Shown: positions 21,850-33,204, numbered from the stretch's first letter. The stretch: 64,000 nucleotides of DNA from Humulus lupulus (GCF_963169125.1 NC_084793.1:94941071-95005070); one strand, 5' to 3'. Notes: generated by a model from the letters alone, not told the origin. Numbers and translations are program-made.

Positions 21850-24193
21850 CACATCCTCCCCATCTATTGGGGGAGGTCGATCATCCTCCCTTGCTCATGA
21901 GGTGGTATTCTATTGGGCACGTTGCACAGAAGTTGTCCTTTGTCCAGCCGATCCCTTAGTCACATTTCTGTTTCTTATGTATTGTCTGAAATACCTTTCG
22001 AGATCAGGCCTTCGATCTCGTCCTTTAGCTGTCGTTACTCATTGGCTATATGTCCGACATCTCTGTGGAACTTGCAGTGCTTGTTGGTGTCTCTTTTGGA
22101 TTTTTGATTTTGCATTGGGTCAGGTCTCCTAAACGGGACTTGATTTTCATTTGCGACAAAGATATTCTCCCAAGTTTTAGTAATCTCAGTGCAAACCGTA
22201 TAAATTGAGAAATACTTGTCTCCCTTCTTCTTTTTCCCCCCGTCTACCCTCGAGTTATTCCCCTCATTTTTCTTTCTTATTGAAGGGTTGTCTCCTGAGG
22301 GTCGAGACGTTGAGGGGGTAGCTGAGGTCGAGGCTGAGTTAACATTCGTCGTTGTAGTTATAATGGGCTGAGGGGTTAGTTTTAATGCTGACCTCGCCTC
22401 CTCTACCTTGACGAATCTCTGAGCCATTTTGTTGAACTCGGTTATTTTTCTTATTGGTATTCTCTGCATATCAACCCAAAGGGGACTTCCTAGCAATATA
22501 CCAGCTCGTATGACCATAAGATAACCACTGTCATCAACATTACGGGCTCGCACCACCTCGATGATAAACCTCACCAGGTAGCTCTTTAATGACTCTCCCA
22601 ACTGTTGTCTAACATTGGTCAAGGTCGAGGCATCGGGCCTGACGCCTACCATGGCCTTGAATTGTTTTTTAAATTATTTTTCCAATTAATCCCAAGACAA
22701 GATCGAATGTCTTCTGAATTTATCAAACAAGCTTTTTGCTAGTCCCATCAAATTTGTTGGAAATAGCATGCATCTAAGCTCATAGCCAATGTTGCTGGCA
22801 TGTATGATGGTGTTAATTGTGCTCAAATGGATGTACTAGTCTGAGTTCCATCAAAAGGAGCTACATGTGGTATCTCAAACCCGTAAGGGAATGGTGTGCT
22901 TGATATATGTGAGCAAAAGGCTTGAGCTCCTCATCGGAGTTGTCGGCCTTGTCCTTATTCATTTCATCTTGAAGGAGCCTGAACACTCTTTTGAGTTGAT
23001 TAATTCTCTCCTAGACCAAGTCTACTGGAGGCTAAGCTTTTACTTGGGGTAGCTGGTTATTGTTTGTAAAAACTCCAGCTCTCTACCCTGGTATAGGGTT
23101 ATACTGGTTTCCATATATTGGCTGCACATGTTCTTTTCGGCTGTTGAGATGTGCCCATAAATCGAGGTTCGAGGGGTTAGCTTTCCCCTAGTTTTGGTTC
23201 AGGTGATCTCGAAGATCAGGATTATTGTCATAATTCCCAGTATTCCTGGGATCGGTATCATATACGCTTACGAACCTAGTGAGGTCCAAAATCCCATTCA
23301 TGAAACTGACATTTCTCTTTGGTTTAGATGCTCGATGGTTGCGAGGTGGATCCTCTACTGGCCCTCCAGTTCCAATTGTCTATGATCTCGACATGTGACT
23401 TCCTGCTGGTTGGGCTGCCCTCTGTCCTTGGGTTGCCTCTTGCTCGCCCTCGTGTCCGATTCGAGCTTGACAATTCTTGTCACGGCTACCACTCTGAGAA
23501 GGTCTTTGTGGTGCACGATCCCCCGCCTGGTTCCTATTAGGAGTAGGTTGGGGTGCTTCTCAGATCGGAGATGCGTTCCTTATGGGAGATAGTGGATGCC
23601 TTATAGGTGATGGTGGGGGCCTTCCATTGTTAGGCCAGGAAGGTCCAGAATTGGCCCGGACTAGTTCCAGGTTATTTCTGACAAGTTCAGGGTTAGTGCT
23701 CCAAGTTATTGAGGGAGCTCAGTTATTCCTTGTTCCTGTAGTTACCACCATCATTGGAATACCAGCAGTAGTAGCTTGAGTATTCCTCCCAGGGCGATTG
23801 TCGCCAGTGTTTGAAGTGTTCGGCCTTCCTGGAGACCGTACTCTCGCAGGGACGCCCCCTGGGCCTCCTGGATGGTGCGTGGACTTCGGTGGCTTGCCTA
23901 GCCAATTCTTCATTACGCCAAGTGGCTTCGACCAATTATTTGCGCAGTTGGCGATTCTCCAGTTCCACAATGGGTATGTACCATTCAGGATTATAATTGA
24001 GGTCCTTTTCAGGCCTGGGGGTTGTAGCAGGTGGCCCCCTAGATTCAGATGACGCACTCCCCTCATCTGGGTTGTGGCCTTCCATTGGTTGTTTCCCAGG
24101 CCTTCGGAGATAATTCTCAGTTTTAGGAGTTTGTTCCTCAAGTATTTGGGGCAATGGTCGCCCACCAGCTCCTGGGTTGTTCGTGGCAGCCAT
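21850..24193 (-). pseudogene. Gag of the split Tat element, degenerate
   Basis: Starts MAATNNPGAGGRPLPQ at 24193. NYNPEWYIPIVELENRQLRK near 23940 is the N-terminal block that corresponds to the PNP-Y-VEMENA block of the other Tat Gags. The middle (22660-23720) is badly broken, but PFPYGFEIPHVAPFDGTQ can still be read near 22860. An open stretch at 22652-22035 carries NVRQQLGESLKSYLVRF, LWVDMQRIPI and, at its end, HCKFHRDVGHI, the Cys/His motif. It differs clearly from the left Gag (1-1985), so it is another family. Its last codons run into the protease across the nested element. It is broken by many stops between 22660 and 23720. Confidence 0.75.
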
Positions 24194-24243
24194 TAATGAA
24201 ATGCAGGAGGTTTCTGATTAAACAATACAAAGATTTGTTTAAT

Positions 24244-24263
24244 TCTCTCAACGAAAGCACCAA
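24244..24263 (-). other. Primer-binding site of split Tat element
   Basis: The minus strand reads TTGGTGCTTTCGTTGAGAGA next to the LTR edge, differing from the sites at 2168 and 42557 at two positions. It confirms that the LTR begins at 24266. Confidence 0.7.
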
Positions 24264-24265
24264 AT

Positions 24266-24563
24266 TGTTGACGTTATTTTTCGTCAACCTAAATTTGAAG
24301 AGCACTAAACAATATTTCAGAAAAGATAAAAGAATAGAAGAACTTTTACGAGTCAAAGTTATTGATTCGTGATACTCTCTCAAAGCTTTCTCGGAGCAAT
24401 TCGACAAAGTATTCTAAGTACAGTTTTGTGCGTGAATACAAATGAAAATTACCAGGCTATTTATAAGCCTGGTTAGGAAAATATCTTCCCCTAATTCGGG
24501 GAAGTTACAACCAATTAATTAAATATGAAATAAATGTAAATTAATACATTAAATACATAATAT
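24266..24563 (-). repeat. Truncated 5' LTR of split Tat element
   Basis: Begins TGTTGACGTTATTTTTCGTCAACC beside the primer site. It shows a palindromic TATA region (24451-24473) and stops at a junction near 24564, where a different LTR family starts. Only about 298 bp remain. Apart from the first 8 bases and general layout it does not resemble the LTR at 2189-3298. Confidence 0.65.
24451..24473 (-). promoter_or_regulatory. TATA box inside a palindrome
   Basis: ACCAGGCTATTTATAAGCCT followed by GGT is an inverted repeat (ACCAGGC...GCCTGGT) whose centre is the TATA box (TTATAAATAG on the minus strand). It is the likely promoter core of this LTR. Confidence 0.5.
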
Positions 24564-24564
24564 C

Positions 24565-27500
24565 TCGAGCATATAGCTAATCATATTTATAGTGACATAA
24601 TCACAGTGGAATATAAATATGATTATATGTTCAAAATAAGTTAGTACTAAGATTATTCAATGCACATTATTTACACTGACTTGTCAATCCATGATATGAT
24701 CTACTTACACACTCTAGTGTTATTTTCTTTCCAAAACATTATCAAAGTAGATAAGATCGGATGTATTTGTTACTTCTGACTGGATCGATATTGACTTTAG
24801 ATAGGTAAGTAAATGTACCGTTATGATCTAATATAGTCATATAATAAAGTTGACTATGGGTCAATTCAATCTCAATTCTGGGTAGTTAGTATTCTAACTA
24901 ATTGTATTATTCAAGTCCTTTGATTTGGTCGTTACCGACTTAGCCTACGGACTAGCCCATAATTACATCAAGGGGACTTGGTAGTATAATTGAGTGAGAG
25001 TGTTAATCATATGTATGAACATATATAGTTTCTAGCAAGAAGTGAAATGATGATCACCTTATAGCTCGGTTCAACGAGTTAAATGATTGAGTACTCATTT
25101 CTGTGATTAAAGTTCACAGAAATATTATTTACAAGGAACTTAGTGGTATTTAAGGATAAGATACAATGAGGGGTAAAAAAGTAATTTGTACCCGACTCAG
25201 TTGTAGATAATCTATAGAGGATTGAATGACAAATTATGGTTGTAATAATAGATAATGTATTTAATTTAATTGTAAAGCATTCTATGAGTACAAGAGTGCA
25301 ATTTCGAGTCTTTAATGGAGTCACGAAGAATTAATAAGGTAGTGAAATTATTCAGTAATAATTTTACGATAACTTATTGGAGCTTGAATTCATGGGTCCA
25401 TGGTCCCCACAATGCCTTTGATTAAATCATCTAGATAGTCTCGATTAATTAATTTAATTATCAATTATGATTGTCAAAATAGTTTTGTGTCAATTTTGGA
25501 CAATTTTACTAAGATGTGGAATTTAGGAAAGAAGAGAAAATTTTGGACAAATTTATTAATTATGAAAAATTGGTGTCAAATTGATAAATGATATTAAATC
25601 AATGTTTAAATTATAATTAGTTAATTTAATTAATTATTTGTTTTTTCAAATATAATTATAATTATATATATAAAGTTTTAATAAAACAGGTTTCGTATAC
25701 AACGAAATTTGTTTATATTATATATATTATATTTATTTAATAAATTAATAATAGTATTTGAATTTAAAAGGCTTTTACTCTTTGAATTTAAAAATAGAAA
25801 AATCCCAAGACTTGGAAAAATATCTAATATTCAGCCATATGGATTTTTAAGCTATTATTTTAATTACTTAATTAAATTAAATTAACAATAAAATACTGCT
25901 ATAAATAGAGACATAAGTCTAGGGCTGTAAAAAAAATGTGTGAAAAAGCAAAAACCTAGACTCAAAAGAGACCTATTGTGGCCGCCCATCACTACTCTCT
26001 TCTTATCCATAATTTTCCCATCTCATGTGTTTAGAATTTCCCACCCAGTCTAGGTGTTGAAAGGAGATTGTGGAAGATTGTGTAGTTTTAAGATCTATTT
26101 CACTCTCTTGTTATTACTCTGCGACAGAAAGGAACAAGGGTTAGAGAGAATGAATGAAGGGGTTTCAATATCCATTGCGTAAAAGTAAGATTCAAAGACT
26201 CTGTTATTTGATTTACTTTATGAAATTCATCAGAATCATGTTTCTAGGCTGTTTTATATGTTAATTTGTTTAATATATGAAAACATGTAACGTCCCAAAC
26301 TACCTAATAAGGCTTAGTGCCTTGATTAGGGGGTCAGGATGGAAAATTATGTGTTTATGTGATAAATATGTGTATCATTATATGATTATGTGAGTTATAT
26401 TATAATATGACTTGATATGTATGTCTAGGTGTATAAAATATGGATGTGGGCACGTTTATGATTAAAAGAGCAATTTTTGTAATTTGGCCCGTTATGGGTA
26501 TATTTGGCATATATATGATATACGTGTGAGACCAAATCATTATGTGGATATATTTGGGTTACTTGGCACAAGGCAATCCTAGGGAGCAAGTTAACGGGAA
26601 AGTCACAACGGGGCCAAATACCGGGCTCGAGGTGAGCCTAGGGGTAATTTGGCAATTTAGTATCTTACTGGGATCGGGTAATGGGGAAATTGTTTGGTAA
26701 TTATTTGAGGATATTAGAAGTAATGAGAATTATAAGGTGTTAATTATGATTAATGGAGTATGAAACAAAAGACAAAATTTCCCTTGGGGGCATATGGAGG
26801 CAAGGCTTAGGCTAAGGAGCATTTAGGTCGATTTGTGCCTAATTAGAGGCTTAAGTCATTGGTTTATTCAGCTGAAGGAAACTTCAAAATAGACCAACTC
26901 CTTTCTCTCTCTCTATCTCTATACGATTTTTCTCTTCTCTCTTAACACCTTGGGGGATTTAGGATTTTGGAGGAAGAAAAGCTCAAGGATTAGAAGGTTG
27001 AAGCCAGAGTTTGGCTAAGGGACAACTTAGGCTTGAAGACCATTAGTTTGAGGTAAGAATTCATTGAGTTTTGCTGTGAATTTTGTTTATGTTCTTGAGC
27101 TTCAAAGCTCAAGTATGGATTTTTGTGTTTTGGTGGGCTTTTTATCAAGTGCAAACTTGGGTTTTGTTGAGGTTAGTGTATTGATGAGGTTCTGAGGTTG
27201 AATTGAGAGTTCAGATTGTGTTTACATGAGATTTTGGTGACTTGAATTCAGGTGAAAACCCAGGGGAGTCTAGGTTCATAGGTTGATGCCCGAGCGCTAG
27301 TTTTGGGTGTCCCAGCGCTAGGCAAGGGGGACTCTCTGACATGGTTGGCGCTCCAGCGCTACCCTTGGGCGCCCCATCGCTGCACCAATTTCAGCAAAAC
27401 CAATTTTTAGAGCTTGGGAGGACTTAGTGGCTCGGGGGATGGTTCCACCATCCCATTGGCTGGGATTGGAAGTCTCGTGAGCACGGGAGTGATCCTGGAG

Positions 27501-28537
27501 TTTTTTTTAGGGATTGAATCGTAATGAGGTTATTATCTGTGGTTGTGACTAGATTACCGCTAAGGCTCGAGACAGGATCGTGCTCGAGGGTCATTCACAT
27601 TTAACTCGTGCTTGGATTGAAGGTATATAAATTGTCTGTGCACATGGAGCAGGGCATGGCCCGATTATCTGTGCTTATTATTATGTGTAAATGTTTGTAA
27701 CCATTATGTCATATATGTGTTTGTAACTGATCGACAAGGGCCGGGATCGGCAAGAGTTGGAATTGACAATGGCTGAGATCAGCAAGAGATGGAATTGACA
27801 TTTCCCAGGATCAGCAATAGCCGGAATCAACAAGGGCAAGGATCGGCAAGGGCCGAAATTGACAATAAGCATGCTGAATGTAGGCCATTATGGTAGGGCC
27901 ACGAAAGGGTGTTGTACTCACCCGCTCGATTAGGACTATGAAGTTGGTGCCTAATTACGCACCTTGACTGACTTAGGCTGTTGTTGTGAATTCTAATGGA
28001 AAATATATATGAATTGTCTGTTATGTCTGATTAGTTATGCATTTATTCAAATGAATTATTATATACTATGCTGGTAATGTTTTCTTGCTGGGCCTCGACT
28101 CACGAATTCTCTATGGTGCAAGTAAGGGCAAGGATAAAGTTGGACCAGTCATGGGTTGGAGAGCTTCAGTGGCGGCGTGTACATATGCGGCTGCCCGACC
28201 ACTACGGCCAAGGGTATCTCAAAGGAACTAGGGTTGTACTCCCTACTTTGCCGCTTAGGTTGGCTAGTTGTAACTTTTGAACTATAATAGCCTTTTAAAC
28301 ATCTGTTTATGTTATTTTGGGATCCCATGTATGAACATAAATATTTCTAATGAAAATTCAATGCCTTATTTTGACAAAATATTTTAACCCTAATCTTTGT
28401 CTTTAACCTTAGACACACGTTTATAACCAAGAGACTTGATTTGCAAGTCTGGCAATATTTAAAGTACACAGTATAACGGTCTTGGCTAACTAGGGTGTTA
28501 GAAAATATTTATAATCCTATAAAATATATTCCTAACA
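24565..28537 (+). repeat. 5'-truncated LTR, possible copia-type family, interrupted by another LTR
   Basis: Homologous to the solo LTR at 28654-30511 from CGAGCATATAGCTAATC onward; about 150 bp of its left end is missing. A TATA box (TATAAATAG) is at 25900-25908. It is interrupted at 26287-28502 by another LTR, after which its end resumes and stops with CCTAACA at 28537. No coding sequence is visible and no polymerase has been found to name the family. Confidence 0.7.
26287..28502 (+). repeat. Solo LTR, chromovirus-type (2.2 kb), nested
   Basis: Begins TGTAACGTCCCAAACTACCT and ends near GGGTGTTAGA. Homologous along its length to 30974-33204 and, at the start, to 63357-64000. Flanks AAACA (26282-26286) and AAATA (28503-28507) are a target duplication with one mismatch. 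It contains a CT-rich tract (26900-26945), GAGGTAAG (27050), AGCGCT-rich sequence (27290-27370), degenerate short repeats (27738-27865) and the block with TTTTCTTGCTGGGC (about 28080). No internal element region is attached. Confidence 0.75.
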
Positions 28538-28653
28538 CCATTACCATAGGGTCTGTAGTCCCTTCAAAAACTGGTGGATTTTGTTTTCCAAACCTTTTCG
28601 AAATAGGTTTAGGCAGTTTTGGCTGCATTGCCACAGGTACCATAGCTGGCCCA
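28538..28653 (-). pseudogene. Gag fragment of a chromovirus-like element
   Basis: On the minus strand it reads KRFGKQNPPVFEGTTDP, closely matching RFRKQQPPVFEGSADP in the Gag of the nested Tekay-like element. It continues the Gag start at 30743-30517 but is split from it by the LTR 28654-30511. Everything downstream is lost. Confidence 0.7.
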
Positions 28654-30511
28654 TGTTGGGGTTTTATGCCCTAATTAAAAATCAAATTCTTTGTAATCTC
28701 ATTTTATTATCAATAAAAGAATAGAAATCAGTTTTTGACTTGGTCAATCACTTTGCTCACATGTTTTATTTTCATGATTACTTGTTTAATATAAACTTCT
28801 ATTAAATCCCGAGCATATAGCTAATCTTATTTATAGTGACGTAATCACAGTGGAATATAAATATGATTATATGTTCAAAATAAGTTAGTCCTAAGATTAG
28901 TCAGTGCCCAGGATTTACACTGACTTGCCAATCTACGATATGATCTACTTACACATTATAGTGTTATGTTCTTTCCAGAACATTAGTAAAGTAGATAAGA
29001 TCGGATGTATTTGTTACATCAGACTGGACCGATATTGACAGTTGATAAGATAAGTAAACATACCGTTATTATCTATTCTAGTCATATCATATAGTTGACC
29101 ATAGGTCAATTCAATCTCAATTCTGAGTGGTTAGTATTCTAACTGATTGTATTATTTGAGTTCTTTGACTTGTTCGTTACCAGCTTACCCTACGGACTAG
29201 CCCATACTTACATCTTGGGAACTCGGTAGTATAATTGAGTGGGAGTGTTAATCATAGATATGAACATCTATAGCTTCTGATGAAGAAGTGAAACAATGGC
29301 TTCCTTTTAGTTTGGTTCAAGGTGTTAAATGATAGAGATCTCATTTCAGTAATTAAATTAGTTTACTGAAATATCATTTACAAGGAACTAATTGTTTTAA
29401 GGATAAAATACAATGAGGGGTAAAACGGTATTTCAGTCCTATCTCATTGTAGACCGTCTATAGAGGATTGAGTGACAATTATGGTTGTAACAATGGATAA
29501 TTAATAGCGTATCTATATTTGTTATAGAGCGTTCTATGAATTCAAGAGTGCAATTCCGAGTCTATAGTGGAGTCACGAGGAATTAATAAGTTAGTAAATT
29601 TATTTGTTAGATTTATGATAACTTATTGGAGCTTGATTTCATAGGCCCATGGTCCCCATTGTACCTTGGATAAAATCATCTAGATAGTCTCAATTAATTG
29701 ATTTAATCATCAATTAGAATTATCAAAGTTGACCAGGTCAATTTTGGATAGTTTCACAGAGTTGTGTAATTTTGAGAAGAAAAGAGAAATTATGGCAGAT
29801 TTATTAATTAAGATAAATTGGTATCTAAATTAATAAATAAGTTTAAATCAAGGTTCAAATTATAAATAATTAATTTGATAAAGGATTTAAATAATTATTT
29901 AATTAATTAAATCAATAGAAAATAATACAGGCTTTGATTTTAAGTCCAATGGGCTTATAATCAAATGGGAAATTTCACGGGCCTATAGCCCATGATAATT
30001 TCGACCTAGGGCTTCAAAATGACTATTATTTTATTGATTTTTTAATTAAATTAAATGGCCTAATTGAGTCTATAAAAGGAGTGCTTAGAGAGAAGTCAAA
30101 ACATAAGTTTGATAAGTCGCAAGTCAGATTTTTTGATAGTTTTAGATTCTCTCTAAACACAAGTCCTTTTCTAAGCCTCTTTGTTATTTTTTCTTCTTCT
30201 CTCTATATCTATCTCATGTGTTGAGAATTTCCCACACTAGTCTTGGTGGTTCTAAGGATACATTGGAAGATTGTGAAGAAAATAGAAGATCGGTTCAGTT
30301 TCTTGATAATACTCTGCGACAGAGAGGATACAAGAGTTAGAGAAACTGAAGGAAGGACTCTTTAATTCCGCTACGTATACTGTAAGTATTCTATTCTTTG
30401 TTTCTCTTTGAATTCAATTTTAGAAACATGTTTTAGGCTATCTCGTATTAATTTGTTTAATATTAGATATACATGAAAATAAATAAAGATCATGTATAAG
30501 CTAATCCAACA
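28654..30511 (+). repeat. Solo LTR (1858 bp), possible copia-type family, TSD gccca
   Basis: Ends TGTTGGGGTTTTATGCCC...GCTAATCCAACA. The target duplication gccca is at 28649-28653 and 30512-30516. A TATA box (TATAAAAGG) is at 30071-30079, followed by a pyrimidine-rich leader. No internal region is present, so it is a solo LTR left by LTR-LTR recombination. A diverged copy is at 24565-28537. Confidence 0.85.
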
Positions 30512-30516
30512 GCCCA

Positions 30517-30743
30517 TCCACTATCACAACCTCGGCTACTGGATTATTCTGAACATCCATTGGTGCTGCTGGCAGTCGTTACAACAATGTTTGGAACATA
30601 TCAGTCTGACGAGCCTCAGTATCAGCTTGTCGCTTCCTATCATGTTCCCAGAAGGTTCTTTGCTCCTCTAGAGCTCTTTGCAAGTCTTGGAATTGCTCAG
30701 CCATAGTAGGTTGGGCTCGTTGTGCTCTTGTCTTAGGCACCAT
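30517..30743 (-). pseudogene. Gag N-terminus of a chromovirus-like element
   Basis: The ATG at 30743 opens MVPKTRAQRAQPTMAEQFQD and continues through a charged, probably helical region (LQRALEEQRTFWEHDRKRQA) to DVQNNPVAEV, with one stop near 30573. The frame resumes in the piece at 28538-28653. It is on the same strand as the nested Tekay-like Gag and resembles it in arrangement. The leader 30744-30968 is non-coding. Confidence 0.55.
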
Positions 30744-30973
30744 AATTGTTCGTACGTAGACTCTCCTTTAGTGAAGTAATAGAGGGAGATTAGTAACAAC
30801 GCAATAGTTACTTAATATGAAATTAATGACCAAACATAACCACATAGCACAGGAAAATCAATAAAAAACATATAAAAATCCACTACATTCATATATAACT
30901 CTGTACAACGTTCCAAAGTTGGGCTCGGTCATCCTATAGATTTAAAAATTAGCCTTAGGGGTTGGTTAGTTGA

Positions 30974-33204
30974 TGTAGCGTCCCAAGTTTGCTAATAAGG
31001 CTTAGGGCCTTGATTAGCGTGCCTGGAGGGCAATAAATGATTTATTATATTAATATGTGAATTTGATGAGTATGTGATTAGAAATGCATGTTTAGGTGAA
31101 TTAAATATGCATGTGGACCCTATTTGGTTATTAGGGGCATGTTAATTGTAGCCCGTTGAGGGCATAAATGCAATATTTGTGTATATTGTGATCTTTACCA
31201 CAGGTGAGTGGTGATATATTTGTGATGCACGATCCGAGACAGTCCTAGGGAGCAGTTCAACTAGGAAGTCACAACAGGACCCGATACCCGACTCGGGGCG
31301 AGTCAAGGGGTATTTTGGGCAATAGACATTTAATTGAGTTATTGGGTTATGAAAATAAAAATTTGGAGATATATTTGAAGTTAGAGTGTTTAGGAGGGAA
31401 TATCGGGGAAATTTACCATTTTGCCCTTGGGGACGTTTTTGGTACCCTGAGCCTTGGGAGTAACTTAAGTGACTTAAGTTAGATAAGATAGAATGAGAAA
31501 CACTTTGCCTAAGCCGACCCATTCTTCTCTCTCTCACTCTTGTTTCCTCTAGACTCTTCTCCAAGGGGAAACGTTGAAAGCTAAGTGGGAATTGTTGGAC
31601 TATAAGTCACAAATTGGAGCTCTAGACTTGAAGATTAGCTTAGTATTAGCTTGGGAACTCAAACCGAAATTGAGGTAAGCTTTGAATCATGATTTTATCC
31701 ATTAAATTCTGTAGTTCTTGGCTGAGTTTAAGTGTTTTTGGGTCTTTGCAATTAAAGATTGAATTGGGGATTTTATGAGGTTTTAAGCTATCTTTTTGTT
31801 GGGTATTGTTGCTGGGACCAGTCTAGAACTACTGTGATAGTTAAATTGTGTTGTTGGATTGATTTTGAATTAATTCGCTGAGTTTTGGTTGCTAAAGTGA
31901 GGGATTTTTCTTGGTTTGAAGGGGTCAGGCTGCGGCTCTGTTCTTGGTGAGCCGCGGCCCTTTAGAACAAATGGGGGGCCAAGAAGAAGGGTTGCGGCCC
32001 CTTTGGTTGGGTCGCGGTGCGTGTCTGAGATTTGGGGAGGCTGAGCCTCTGATTGAGGCGGACCGTGGCACAAGGCCGTGGGGCCACGACTCTTAGGGGG
32101 GTTTTTGGACCCTGAGAAGGTTTTTGGCTCAGGAACCCAAAAGTTAAGGCTCGGGATGGATTTTATCACCTGGATTGATAGAATTCAAGGTCTCGGAGAC
32201 TAGAACTATATTCCAAAGTTATTTAATGGATTAGAGCTTGATGGATGGATGTTGTTGATACGTTGTGACTAGGTTTTCAACGAGGCTCGGACTAGGAGAT
32301 TGTGCTCAGGATATCGGTGCTCGGGAAGGTTGGGACATAGGTAAGAAAACTGTTGTACCCATAGAGCAGGGCATGGCACTATAATTTGTATTGCAGGGCA
32401 CGACCCTATGTGATTGTATTGCAGGGCGTAGCCCTATTAATTATGTTATGTACTTGTGAATGAACGGTGAAGGCCGGGAACGACCTTAAGCACATGGAGG
32501 GCAAGGCTGTGTACGGCAAGGGCTGGGAACAGCGTTAAGCACGTGGAGTGCAAGGCCGAGTACGGCATGGGTCGGGAGTGGCATTGAGCACGCAGAGTGC
32601 AAGCCGCTAGGGTGAGACCCTTCTCGGATGCTTGAGCCATCCTCACGGTATGGACCGGGAACCCAGGGCTTGGTAAAGCACTTGGGACGGCATGGCTGCT
32701 ATGTGTTTAGTCTGTTGGCTACCTTGTTATATGTTGGATGATAGTTATGCATATGTTCATTGTCTGTGTTGAGTTTTCTTGCTGGGCTTTGGCTCATGGA
32801 TGCTCTATGGTGCAGGTAAGGGCAAGGGAAAGGTCTACCAACCATGAGTACAGAGAGCGTGAAGCGACGTGTACATGTTTGGCCTGCCTGGCTGCCACGA
32901 CCTGCTTGGGTGCCACGGCCTGCCTGGCTGCCACAGCCAGGGGTATTTTTGGGAGATGTTATGTATTAATCTAATTTTTTCGTTTAGTCGACTTTAATCA
33001 TATTTTTGAGTTGTAAATATTTGTAAAAAGTATTTCGGGATCCCAAATGTATAACGCTTTATAATTCCAAAGAATGACTACATTTTCAAATTATATGACT
33101 TTTATTATAGTTTAGCTACACTTTTAACCTAAAACCTCGATTAGCGAGTTAATTGCACTTTTTAAACTCACTTAGTAACAACTCTAAGGAAGTAGGGCGT
33201 TATA
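30974..33204 (+). repeat. Solo LTR, chromovirus-type (2231 bp), TSD gttga
   Basis: Begins TGTAGCGTCCCAAGTTTGCT and ends GGGCGTTATA (C to T in the usual TTACA end). The target duplication gttga is at 30969-30973 and 33205-33209. It has GAGGTAAG at 31672-31679, a GC-rich stretch (31930-32090) and the block GGTGCAGGTAAGGGCAAGG at about 32809-32827. An 18-bp unit is repeated three times at 32881-32934. Short ORFs inside show no known domain. Confidence 0.9.

Larger units (their letters stand above)
3299..24563 (-). mobile_element. Tat-lineage Ty3/gypsy element with nested Tekay-like insertion
   Basis: In minus-strand order: partial LTR (24266-24563), primer site, Gag (24193-21850), protease, RT, RNase H, a second RNase H, integrase (down to 8183), a PPT-like motif (8015-8030), a plus-strand ORF (4362-7260), polypurine tract (3299-3315), then the LTR at 2189-3298. 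A complete element (12124-21844) splits it between the Gag end and the protease. Removing that element and one TSD copy (gttac) joins the Gag and protease frames, which proves continuity across it. Two RNase H domains and an antisense ORF are known traits of the Tat group. The two LTRs do not match, so the unit may be a recombinant. Many stops and shifts make it inactive. Confidence 0.75.

Noticed and set aside
31142..32646. Minus-strand open frames as genes
   Set aside because: They lie inside a solo LTR, have skewed composition, no recognisable domain, and no counterpart frame in the related LTRs.
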